5,326 nucleotides of DNA from an uncultured Clostridia bacterium (GTDB lineage Bacteria; Bacillota; Clostridia; TANB77; CAG-508). Below the pieces are notes generated by a model. That model saw only the letters and a program-made list of their open reading frames with translations. It was not told the DNA's origin and did not search any database. Made by a program: the position numbers and the translations under genes. Each line of letters begins with the position of its first letter. Within the stretch, counting starts at the first letter, position 1. Below, piece after piece: positions 1 to 5,326 of the stretch. The stretch is from positions 1 to 5,326 of the forward strand of contig CALXAS010000089.1 of NCBI GenBank assembly GCA_944386315.1, written 5' to 3'.

Positions 1-1007
1 TTTATGAAATTTATTTTTAAAAATAAATTATTTAAAATAAATATTAAAATAGAAAAAATAAAAATATTAAATAAAATAATAAAATATTTTTTATTTTTTT
101 TATTTAATTTATTTTCTTCTTTTTTTATTTCTGTCAAATTATTTTCTTCTAACTTTTTTATTTTATTTTTTAATTCTTCTATTTTTTGATTATTTTCTTT
201 TTTTATTTTTTCTATTAAATTTATTTTTTCTTTTTCTAATTCTTTTTTTTCTTCTATTTTTTTTATTTCTTTTAATAATTCTATTTTTATTTCATCATTT
301 TTTATTTCTTTTTTTATTTTTTCTTCTTCTTGTTCTATTTCATATTGTTTGTCTCTGTGACATTCAAGCATTTTTTTCTCATTTTCTAAATTTTCTAATT
401 CTTCTTTTACCATATTATATGGTCTACCTTGGGAGCGAGTGGTTCCTATTTCTTCTAATTGTTTTTTATTTAATTTTTCTATTGCCTTTTTATAGGAAAT
501 GTTGTCTTCGCCTGTTCCCGCTAGGTTTGCTATTTTTTGTACTAATATATTTTGTTCTTGCTTGTTAATTCTAACTTCTTGTTGCTCTGTTACCAAAGTA
601 TTTAAAAATGTATTTTCTTCTATCTGCGTTTGTTCTGTGAAAAACCCACTTCCTGTATTTTTGTCTATTTTATATTCTTTGGTAATATCTTCTCCTGCAC
701 TATTATATAATTTAGGATTTTTTTTCCTAAAATCCCTATAGATTTCATAGGTTTGTCCCTTATCTAATGTATAAGCTAATTTTCCTGAAAATTCTTCTGT
801 ATGCCATGGCTCATATTTTTCGTAATCTGAAATTTCTTTTCCTCTTTTATTTTTAGATATTCCATAAAACATGGTTGTAATAAATTTTAAAAGAGTGGAT
901 TTTCCACTTTCATTTTCTCCTTGTATAATATTCATTCCTTCTTTTAATTCTATTTCTTTTTCTTGTAGATTACCAAAAGAATTTATTTTTATTTTTTCTA
1001 TTTTCAA
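1..1007 (-). CDS. SbcC/Rad50-like (YhaN-type) AAA ATPase, N-terminal part, runs off left edge
   Basis: This reading frame stays open from TTG 1007 to the window edge (335 complete codons, no stop). Residues 1-30 form the usual start of SMC/SbcC-like ATPases (KIEKIKINSFGNL, then a short strand), and Walker A is GENESGKST at residues 30-38. A glutamine-containing stretch at 134-143 (FLNTLVTEQQ) is a likely Q-loop. From about residue 200 to 305 the protein is a Lys/Glu/Ile/Asn-rich coiled coil. It is followed by a hydrophobic segment at about 308-330 that looks like a membrane helix. Walker B, the signature motif and any zinc hook would lie beyond the edge. Family knowledge: such ATPases pair with an SbcD/Mre11 nuclease to process DNA ends, and the gene 20 bp upstream encodes one. 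The TTG start is chosen because AGGAG lies 8 nt before it and the P-loop then sits at the normal distance. No ATG occurs before codon 25. The family call is firm; assignment to the YhaN subgroup rests mainly on the partner and the membrane segment. Confidence 0.88.
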   Translation of the reverse strand, partial: MKIEKIKINSFGNLQEKEIELKEGMNIIQGENESGKSTLLKFITTMFYGISKNKRGKEISDYEKYEPWHTEEFSGKLAYTLDKGQTYEIYRDFRKKNPKLYNSAGEDITKEYKIDKNTGSGFFTEQTQIEENTFLNTLVTEQQEVRINKQEQNILVQKIANLAGTGEDNISYKKAIEKLNKKQLEEIGTTRSQGRPYNMVKEELENLENEKKMLECHRDKQYEIEQEEEKIKKEIKNDEIKIELLKEIKKIEEKKELEKEKINLIEKIKKENNQKIEELKNKIKKLEENNLTEIKKEENKLNKKNKKYFIILFNIFIFSILIFILNNLFLKINFI

Positions 1008-1015
1008 TATAAGTA

Positions 1016-1024
1016 CTCCTCTCT
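1016..1024 (-). promoter_or_regulatory. Ribosome binding site fixing the TTG start of the SbcC-like gene
   Basis: The minus strand reads AGAGAGGAG here. The AGGAG core is separated by 8 nt from TTG 1007, and it lies in the 20-nt gap after the stop codon of the nuclease gene. No ATG or GTG at a suitable distance competes with it, so this site decides the non-ATG start and supports translation from the same mRNA as the nuclease. Confidence 0.75.
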
Positions 1025-1027
1025 TGT

Positions 1028-2101
1028 TTAAGATAAAACATCTAATCCATATTCTAATGCTTTTTCTATGATTTCTTTATCTACATTTTCTTCTTTTAAT
1101 TTTTTTAACATTTCTGTAATAAAAATACCTTTTAAAGTAGTATCATTCGCCATTTCTTCTAATGAATATTTTAAATTTGTTTTATTTTTTATTTTTATTA
1201 TATTTTTATTTTCTATTTTTTTATATAAAGAATATGGATTTATTTCAAAATTTCTATTTCCGATTAAATTTATTTTATAATATTTATTTTCTTCTAAAGG
1301 AATGGTTTGAAAATATTCTAATAATTCTTCTAAGGTATTCATCTCTGAAATATCTACATTTTTTTCTTCAAATTCTTTTTCATCTATAGGAATAAATTCT
1401 AATTCTACATTTTCTTTTGTGATATTTCCCACTACCACACCATGTTTTCCTAACTCATCAAATCCCATAGAAATAGTAGAACCTGGATATACGATTTTTT
1501 GATTTTTATTTTCTAAATTGGATTTATGAATATGTCCTAATGCAATATAATCAAAGCCTAATTGTTCTAACTTTTTACTAGAAAGTGGATGATAGCTTTT
1601 AGGAGAAACCTTACTTCCGTCTAAGTTAGCATGAGTGACTAATATATTTATTTTTTCTGGATTTTCTATAGATATTTCTTCTACTTCTGAATTTGTACAT
1701 TCAAAATCGGTAAAGCCAAAACCATAAATATCACATTCTGGCATTTCTATTTTTTCTACTTGTCCTCCAAAAATAGTTACATTTTTTGGCCATGAGAAAG
1801 TTGCATAATAGGAATTTTTTAAATAAGGATCATGATTTCCTGGTGTAATAAAAATATGGGTATCTGGAATTTGTTCCATTAAATTACTAATATAATTTAT
1901 GGTACTTTCTCTTATATATTCTTGTTCATAAAAATCCCCTGCTATGAATAAATAAGGAATTTGATTTTCTTTTATATATTCTATGATTTTCTGAAAAGCT
2001 CTTCTCTGGTCTACTCTTCTTATTTCTCCTAAGTCTGCTCTGTTACTTAATAGAGTAAACGGCATATCAAAATGCATATCTGCTATATGTACAAATTTCA
2101 T
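1028..2101 (-). CDS. DNA repair nuclease of the SbcD/Mre11 family (YhaO-like metallophosphoesterase)
   Basis: This is a complete 357-residue protein with the whole calcineurin-like metal-binding motif set in order: D8-M-H10, G55-D56, G88-N-H-D91, H157 (THANLDG) and G189-H-I-H192, followed by PGS at 207-209. By family knowledge these residues bind two metal ions (normally manganese) and catalyse phosphodiester cleavage at DNA ends, as an exo- and endonuclease working with an SbcC/Rad50-type ATPase. That partner is the next gene, 20 bp downstream. Residues from about 230 on form the Lys/Glu-rich C-terminal region expected to contact the ATPase. At 357 residues it is somewhat shorter than typical SbcD (about 400). 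ATG 2101 is preceded by AGGAAGGAAG at 2107-2116, 5 nt away, and by its own promoter, so the start is secure. No signal peptide or membrane segment is seen, so it is cytoplasmic. The family call is very firm. The YhaO resemblance comes from the opening (KFVHIADMHFDMPF) and from the YhaN-like neighbour. Confidence 0.95.
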   Translation of the reverse strand: MKFVHIADMHFDMPFTLLSNRADLGEIRRVDQRRAFQKIIEYIKENQIPYLFIAGDFYEQEYIRESTINYISNLMEQIPDTHIFITPGNHDPYLKNSYYATFSWPKNVTIFGGQVEKIEMPECDIYGFGFTDFECTNSEVEEISIENPEKINILVTHANLDGSKVSPKSYHPLSSKKLEQLGFDYIALGHIHKSNLENKNQKIVYPGSTISMGFDELGKHGVVVGNITKENVELEFIPIDEKEFEEKNVDISEMNTLEELLEYFQTIPLEENKYYKINLIGNRNFEINPYSLYKKIENKNIIKIKNKTNLKYSLEEMANDTTLKGIFITEMLKKLKEENVDKEIIEKALEYGLDVLS

Positions 2102-2136
2102 TTTTTCTTCCTTCCTATGTGTTCTATTTCTATGAT

Positions 2137-2165
2137 ATTATACTTAAGAAAGAAAAAAAAGTCAA
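2137..2165 (-). promoter_or_regulatory. Sigma-A type promoter of the nuclease-ATPase operon
   Basis: On the minus strand the -35 box is TTGACT (2160-2165) and the -10 box is TATAAT (2137-2142), with a 17-bp spacer. Transcription should start near 2127-2131, giving a leader of about 25-30 nt before ATG 2101 that contains the ribosome binding site. It lies downstream of the terminator of the conjugation operon, so the nuclease-ATPase pair is transcribed independently. A near-palindrome, AAACATTTGTTT (2176-2187), sits about 10 bp upstream of the -35 box, but it is too short and AT-rich to call an operator. Confidence 0.82.
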
Positions 2166-2197
2166 TATTTTTTTCAAACATTTGTTTATTTCTTCTC

Positions 2198-2229
2198 AAA
2201 AAAATTTCCCCCTCTTTCAAAGGGGATTT
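2198..2229 (-). terminator. Rho-independent terminator ending the coupling-protein operon
   Basis: Just after the TAA stop of the coupling-protein frame (2233-2235), the minus strand forms a stem of CCCC, UUU with AGA, GGGG (7 pairs including one G-U wobble) around a 3-nt loop. The arms are 2219-2225 and 2209-2215. A run of seven U follows (2198-2204). This is a standard intrinsic terminator oriented to stop transcription coming from the conjugation genes. Confidence 0.85.
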
Positions 2230-2232
2230 GTT

Positions 2233-3714
2233 TTAATCTTCATCCATTGGCCCAAATAGTTCATCAAATTTGGCCTCTAATTCTTTTTGAATATCTTCTG
2301 AAAAGATTTCTGTTTCTTCTTCTTGTGGTAACATAGGTGCTTCTTCTCCTGTAGCTATTGTTTTTTCTGCATTTTGCTTTACCTCTATTTTTTCTTCTTT
2401 ATTTTCTGGTTTTGTAGGAGTATCGTCCTCAAATAAGTCATCTAAGGATTCTACTTTTAAATTATCTACTTTCTTTTCGTTTTCTGGAACATAGGGATTA
2501 TATGGATTATATTTTCTCCACTCTCCACGAGCTCCTGCATCAAATTGATTATGATCCATTTTATGCATTTCTAAATCACGTTTCATTCTTGGATGTTCAA
2601 AATAGTAATATTTTCTTGCTTTTACTGGCTTAATTCCTTTTTCATAAATAATACATGTATCGTTGTCCATTCTTCTTAATTCATCTGGTGTCATTAATGC
2701 TCTTCCCATAATTTGTTCGGAATCGCTCACACCTTGTCTATGATATTGTTTATCTCGATTAATAGAATGGCTATCTCTAGAAATGGTTTTTTCTCCTAAT
2801 GCTTTGGAAAAATATTCTACTGTTTTATAGGAGTTACTTCCTAAGAATACGTGGGTATCACAGTTACCCATAATGGTTTCATAAGATTTTTCATAAACTG
2901 CCTCTAATTGGTCTAAGTTTTGCAAAATAACACTAAATTGAATGCCTCTACTTCTAGATGTAGATATTTTCTTATCAAAATCCGGTATTCTACCAATGTT
3001 AGCAAACTCATCTAAGATAAAGAATACTGGTATTTTTAATTTGCCTCCATTTAGGTCTGCAAAATTGTATAATTGTTGTATCATCTGTGAGAAGAATATC
3101 GTAAGTAAGAAATCGTAAGCTGTATGTGTATCGGATGAAATAACATAAACTGCTGTTTTTTTACTTCCAATATCCTCAAAATTAATCGTATCTGTAGAAG
3201 TTACCTCTGCAATTTCTTTGGAATCAAATTTTCCTAGTTTAGATTGCAAAGAACTCAAAATAGAGCCATAAGTTTTTTCTGGTGCTATTTCAATAGATTT
3301 ATAATACATTCTTGCTGGATGGTCATAAGGTAGTTGATTAATTAATTCTGTTAAAAGGTTACTACCTCCATTTGTATTTGCTGCTCTTACCAATTCAGAA
3401 CAACTAGCTAAGTTTTGCTCTTCTTCTGGTCTAGTTGCTATTAAATAATAGATTAATGCTTTTAATAGCATTTCTGCCATATCATCCCAATATGGGTCTG
3501 ATTTACTTTCTGATGCCTGTCCTTTTACAACAGTGTTTGCTATAACGTCTACATCTAATTCACTAGAAATATGCATTAATGGGTTATATCCATCACTATT
3601 GGCTGGATTCACTAGGTTTAATACTTTAATATCATAGCCATGCGCTTTCAAATACCCTGCTGTATCGTCATATAATTCTCCTTTAGGATCTGTAAAAACG
3701 TAAGAACCTAGCAT
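2233..3714 (-). CDS. virD4: VirD4/TraG-type coupling ATPase, C-terminal fragment (frameshifted)
   Basis: This frame carries the motor domain of a type IV coupling protein, the ATPase that brings relaxase-bound DNA to the mating channel. Seen from ATG 3714 (493 residues): TDPKGELYDDT at 8-18 (the conserved strand after the P-loop), GYNPL at 42-46, Walker B FFILDEFANIG at 231-241, and VILQNLDQLEAVY at 262-274, the usual conserved Gln-rich motif. From about residue 415 the tail is acidic and low in complexity, ending in DELFGPMDED. The frame is open upstream of 3714 through most of the Walker A loop (GSGSGKS) to a TAG next to the frameshift. No ATG, GTG or TTG precedes ATG 3714 in that stretch, and no ribosome binding site precedes it. 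Independent translation is therefore unlikely, and without Walker A the piece could not bind ATP normally. It belongs with the 3749-4228 frame as one gene. Alternative: it is made as part of a full-length protein by frameshifting. Confidence 0.92.
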   Translation of the reverse strand: MLGSYVFTDPKGELYDDTAGYLKAHGYDIKVLNLVNPANSDGYNPLMHISSELDVDVIANTVVKGQASESKSDPYWDDMAEMLLKALIYYLIATRPEEEQNLASCSELVRAANTNGGSNLLTELINQLPYDHPARMYYKSIEIAPEKTYGSILSSLQSKLGKFDSKEIAEVTSTDTINFEDIGSKKTAVYVISSDTHTAYDFLLTIFFSQMIQQLYNFADLNGGKLKIPVFFILDEFANIGRIPDFDKKISTSRSRGIQFSVILQNLDQLEAVYEKSYETIMGNCDTHVFLGSNSYKTVEYFSKALGEKTISRDSHSINRDKQYHRQGVSDSEQIMGRALMTPDELRRMDNDTCIIYEKGIKPVKARKYYYFEHPRMKRDLEMHKMDHNQFDAGARGEWRKYNPYNPYVPENEKKVDNLKVESLDDLFEDDTPTKPENKEEKIEVKQNAEKTIATGEEAPMLPQEEETEIFSEDIQKELEAKFDELFGPMDED

Positions 3715-3748
3715 TTGATAAGCATTTGGTTTTGAATAAGATGCAGAT

Positions 3749-4228
3749 TTACCAGAACCTGATCCGTCCTACAATTAACGTATTGATATTTCCTCTTTTA
3801 TCTATTGGTAAATAGTTGTCTTCTGCTAAGATTAAACCTTTATTTTTACTTAAGATTCTATATTGTTCCCCATGTTCACACCAATCACTAGAACCATGCT
3901 CTATGTCATGAAATTCGCTCTTTGGTTTGGATTTGATAAATCCTATAATAGAAAATAGGACAAAAGCAATAGTAAAATAACCTAAACAAGTAAAATAAGT
4001 TTCGATATATTCTGCGCCAAATACTTTTGTAATAGAACTAAAGCTTGCTATGGCAGAACCAATATTCTCTATGAAAATATTCATATTAAATCTTCCTGAT
4101 GCCATGGTAGCATCCTGAATAGTTTGTGCCACAGGCGCAACAAGTACTATGGCTAATATAATCCATAGTACTGCTATTACAATCAAAAATTTTTTACTTT
4201 GTTTTAATACTCTTCTAAATTTTTCCAT
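3749..4228 (-). CDS. virD4: VirD4/TraG-type coupling ATPase, N-terminal membrane fragment (frameshifted)
   Basis: This 159-residue frame is the membrane-anchoring part of the coupling protein. Two hydrophobic segments are visible, at about 14-34 and 80-98, separated by a short loop that would lie outside the membrane; this is the normal anchor layout of VirD4 proteins. It continues with HGSSDW at 111-116, a motif seen before the P-loop in VirD4-like proteins of Firmicutes conjugative elements, and then NINTLIVG at 147-154, which leads into Walker A. After G154 the frame reads five unrelated residues (RIRFW) and stops at TAA 3749-3751. The start is well supported: AAAGGTGG at 4235-4242 lies 6 nt before ATG 4228. 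It follows the 110-residue gene by 36 nt with no terminator between them, so it is in the same operon. Alone, this piece could sit in the membrane but has no ATPase activity. Confidence 0.9.
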   Translation of the reverse strand: MEKFRRVLKQSKKFLIVIAVLWIILAIVLVAPVAQTIQDATMASGRFNMNIFIENIGSAIASFSSITKVFGAEYIETYFTCLGYFTIAFVLFSIIGFIKSKPKSEFHDIEHGSSDWCEHGEQYRILSKNKGLILAEDNYLPIDKRGNINTLIVGRIRFW

Positions 4229-4264
4229 GGCGTTCCACCTTTTTTCTATCTTATGTGTATTTTT

Positions 4265-4597
4265 CTATCCAACTCTTTCATCTTCTTGTTGTGTTTTTCT
4301 TGTTCTTCTTGCTGGTTGTTTTTGTTTTGCATGTGTTTTTCTTCCTGCTCTTGCTTCTTTTAATTCTTGCATTTTTGTTTTATGAAACGTGGTTACTTTA
4401 TTTTCATTTTCGTCTTGTAATTCTCCGTTTTCTAGTAATCTACTTGTTTTTGTAGAAATTTCTTGCACATCCTGTCCCATTCTGATGGCAATCATCTTAG
4501 GACCTTTTTTATAAACTGGTGCTTCTATCCCTCTTTCTGTTTCTATTGCTTGTATCCCTGCGACAACAATATTTGAATCCTCATTTGCTTGATTCAT
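4265..4597 (-). CDS. Small protein of unknown function with a basic C-terminal tail, in the conjugation operon
   Basis: I do not recognise this 110-residue protein. It has no signal peptide or membrane segment. Residues 1-65 look like a small mixed fold (VVAGIQAIETERG, KKGPKMIAIRMGQDVQEI). Residues 70-102 are rich in Lys and Arg (KEARAGRKTHAKQKQPARRT) and probably disordered, and the end is acidic (QQEDERVG). A basic tail of this kind suggests contact with DNA, RNA or an acidic partner, which is inference. Its place directly before the coupling protein is where several Firmicutes elements carry a small accessory gene (PcfB-type), but I see no clear PcfB similarity. The start is fixed by AAAGGGG (4608-4614), 10 nt before ATG 4597. 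That site abuts the TAG stop of the preceding gene, with 17 nt between the two frames, so translation is probably coupled. The stop is TAG. Confidence 0.8.
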   Translation of the reverse strand: MNQANEDSNIVVAGIQAIETERGIEAPVYKKGPKMIAIRMGQDVQEISTKTSRLLENGELQDENENKVTTFHKTKMQELKEARAGRKTHAKQKQPARRTRKTQQEDERVG

Positions 4598-4614
4598 TCG
4601 ACAAATTCCCCTTT

Positions 4615-5139
4615 CTAGCTATCCTCTTTCTTATCCCTTACTTCAAAGGCAAAATAGGATTTATATGGTTTTAATTTACACTTCCCTTTTACTTCATTTG
4701 TGTTTTTATCATAATATAAAACTGGTTTTACTTCTTCTGTAGTTTCTGGGTCTATAATTGTAATTGGTCTCTTTAAATTTGGTGTATATTTAAAATCTTT
4801 ATATTCTGTTTCTTGTTCAGAATATAAAGTATCAAACTTAATTGGTACAGGTTTTTTAGAGATTTTGATTTTGTCGTCTTCTAATAAACCCATATTTACA
4901 ACAACTTTTTCCTTTCCAAAAGATAGGATAACAAGTTGTTCTTCATACTCTGGCTCATCTATAAAAAATGTCTTTTTCTTCAGATTTCCGTTTAATTCTT
5001 CTGCAGAGATTAGACGTTCTACGGTGTATTTTGGATACTCGTCTAAATACTCTTTTGCAGTTTTATTCACTCTATATATAACTGTATTTACTCCTTGTGG
5101 ATCTGTTATACTAAAGTGTTTACCTTGTATACTTTCCAT
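4615..5139 (-). CDS. Protein of unknown function, first gene of the conjugation operon
   Basis: This is a 174-residue soluble protein that I do not recognise. It has no signal peptide, membrane helix or catalytic motif that I can identify. It contains alternating hydrophobic stretches typical of beta strands (QLVILSFGKEKVVVNMGLL at 68-86, ITIIDPETTEEVKPVLYYD at 126-144), a single Cys at 154, and a charged end. ATG 5139 is chosen because AAAGGGG (5148-5154) lies 8 nt upstream. The frame stays open to GTG 5199, which would add 20 residues (MRINERQTMYNWFIEKGVQK), but that codon falls at or next to the predicted transcription start and has no ribosome binding site. An intermediate ATG at 5175 has only a weak site. 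It is the first gene after the promoter and is followed by the 110-residue gene and the coupling protein, so a role in conjugation or its control is possible but unproven. Confidence 0.82.
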   Translation of the reverse strand: MESIQGKHFSITDPQGVNTVIYRVNKTAKEYLDEYPKYTVERLISAEELNGNLKKKTFFIDEPEYEEQLVILSFGKEKVVVNMGLLEDDKIKISKKPVPIKFDTLYSEQETEYKDFKYTPNLKRPITIIDPETTEEVKPVLYYDKNTNEVKGKCKLKPYKSYFAFEVRDKKEDS

Positions 5140-5147
5140 TTTTTGCA

Positions 5148-5154
5148 CCCCTTT
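5148..5154 (-). promoter_or_regulatory. Ribosome binding site deciding the start of the 174-residue gene
   Basis: AAAGGGG on the minus strand, 8 nt before ATG 5139, is the strongest such site in the leader. It argues for the internal ATG over the upstream in-frame GTG at 5199 or ATG at 5175. Confidence 0.75.
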
Positions 5155-5207
5155 TTCTATGAACCAATTGTACATAGTTTGTCTTTCGTTTATTCTCACT
5201 AAGCATT

Positions 5208-5237
5208 ATTATACCGTGTTTTTACACAATTTGTCAA
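5208..5237 (-). promoter_or_regulatory. Consensus sigma-A promoter of the conjugation operon
   Basis: Both hexamers match the consensus exactly: -35 TTGACA at 5232-5237 and -10 TATAAT at 5208-5213, with an 18-bp spacer. Transcription should begin near 5199-5203, leaving a leader of about 60 nt before ATG 5139. The spacer contains a small dyad, GTGT-AAAA-ACAC (5216-5227), lying between the two boxes where a repressor could act; four-base arms are weak evidence. Such a strong promoter in front of transfer genes would usually need repression. Confidence 0.85.
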
Positions 5238-5326
5238 TAGTTTTCTTGTAGAATTTTTTCGTTTGTAACACTTTTTTTAATTTAATAAAAAAATAAACAC
5301 ATATTTTTATGTAAATTATGTCGCTT
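5238..5326. other. AT-rich non-coding edge upstream of the conjugation operon
   Basis: I see no gene on either strand in the last 89 bases. A short hairpin-forming palindrome, ACATA-TTTT-TATGT (5300-5313 region), and homopolymer runs are present. The palindrome lacks a GC-rich stem and is not a convincing terminator. There is no clear divergent promoter. Confidence 0.5.

Larger units (their letters stand above)
2233..4228 (-). pseudogene. virD4: Complete coupling-protein gene reconstructed across a one-base frameshift in Walker A
   Basis: The two fragments are one gene. The minus strand at the junction reads GTA GGA C GGA TCA GGT TCT GGT AAA TCT. Dropping one base (the A at 3767 or the C at 3766, read on the minus strand) gives VGGSGSGKS, a textbook P-loop, and joins the frames into 664 residues with membrane anchor, Walker A at 154-161 and Walker B at about 402-407. 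The length is normal for Firmicutes VirD4-like coupling proteins. No other lesion is visible: both halves are free of stops and conserved up to the junction. This points to a very recent mutation, a sequencing or assembly error, or recoding. It is entered as a pseudogene because, read conventionally, no functional ATPase results. Confidence 0.8.

Noticed and set aside
4..189. Plus-strand open frame over the left end
   Set aside because: It is a Phe/Leu/Lys-rich shadow of the minus-strand SbcC-like gene, with no ribosome binding site and low-complexity composition.
180..480. Repeated TTCTTC/TTTTTATTT units as a tandem repeat or array
   Set aside because: They are Glu-Glu and Lys/Ile codons of the coiled coil read on the opposite strand, with no fixed period or spacers, so neither a CRISPR array nor a real tandem repeat.
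499..741. Plus-strand open frame of 80 codons
   Set aside because: It lies opposite the conserved N-terminal region of the ATPase, has no recognisable protein character and no start signals.
2176..2187. Palindrome AAACATTTGTTT upstream of the nuclease promoter as an operator
   Set aside because: The five-base arms made mostly of A and T are expected by chance in DNA this AT-rich, and no second copy is seen at the other promoter.
4149..4455. Two overlapping hydrophobic plus-strand open frames
   Set aside because: They are antisense to the 110-residue gene and the membrane part of the coupling protein. The Phe/Leu/Val content comes from reading Lys/Glu/Arg codons backwards.
4865..5251. Plus-strand open frame of 128 codons
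   Set aside because: It is the antisense shadow of the 174-residue gene, which has a consensus promoter and a strong ribosome binding site on the minus strand. The Ser/Phe/Thr-rich product is typical of a shadow.

Overview
The window is very AT-rich, and every gene I can support lies on the minus strand. Shine-Dalgarno sites are strong (AAAGGGG, AGGAAGG, AAAGGTGG), two promoters are close to the sigma-A consensus, TGG encodes Trp, and Arg is mostly AGA. This fits a low-GC Firmicutes-type bacterium using the standard bacterial code. I cannot name the species.

In the direction of transcription (right to left) there are two transcription units. The first starts at a near-perfect promoter (TTGACA-18-TATAAT, 5208-5237). 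It carries an unrecognised 174-residue protein (4615-5139), an unrecognised 110-residue protein with a basic tail (4265-4597), and a VirD4/TraG-type coupling ATPase of a conjugative type IV secretion system (4228 down to 2233). A rho-independent terminator follows at 2198-2229. The coupling ATPase gene is broken by a single extra base exactly in the Walker A codons. The upstream frame holds the two membrane segments and reads into the first Walker A glycine. The downstream frame holds the rest of the P-loop, Walker B and an acidic C-terminal tail. Removing one base gives a continuous 664-residue protein, so this is a recent mutation, a sequencing error or, less likely, a recoding site.

The second unit starts at its own promoter (TTGACT-17-TATAAT, 2137-2165). 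It encodes a complete SbcD/Mre11 (YhaO-like) nuclease (1028-2101), followed 20 bp later by an SbcC/Rad50-like (YhaN-like) ATPase that starts at TTG 1007 and runs off the left edge. That ATPase has an N-terminal P-loop, a long coiled coil and a membrane segment. Together the two would form a DNA-end-processing nuclease-ATPase complex.

The window therefore joins the end of a probable integrative conjugative element (or other conjugative) operon to a DNA-repair-type operon. The most notable observations are the Walker A frameshift, the two unrecognised genes co-transcribed with the coupling protein, and the membrane segment in the SbcC-like protein.
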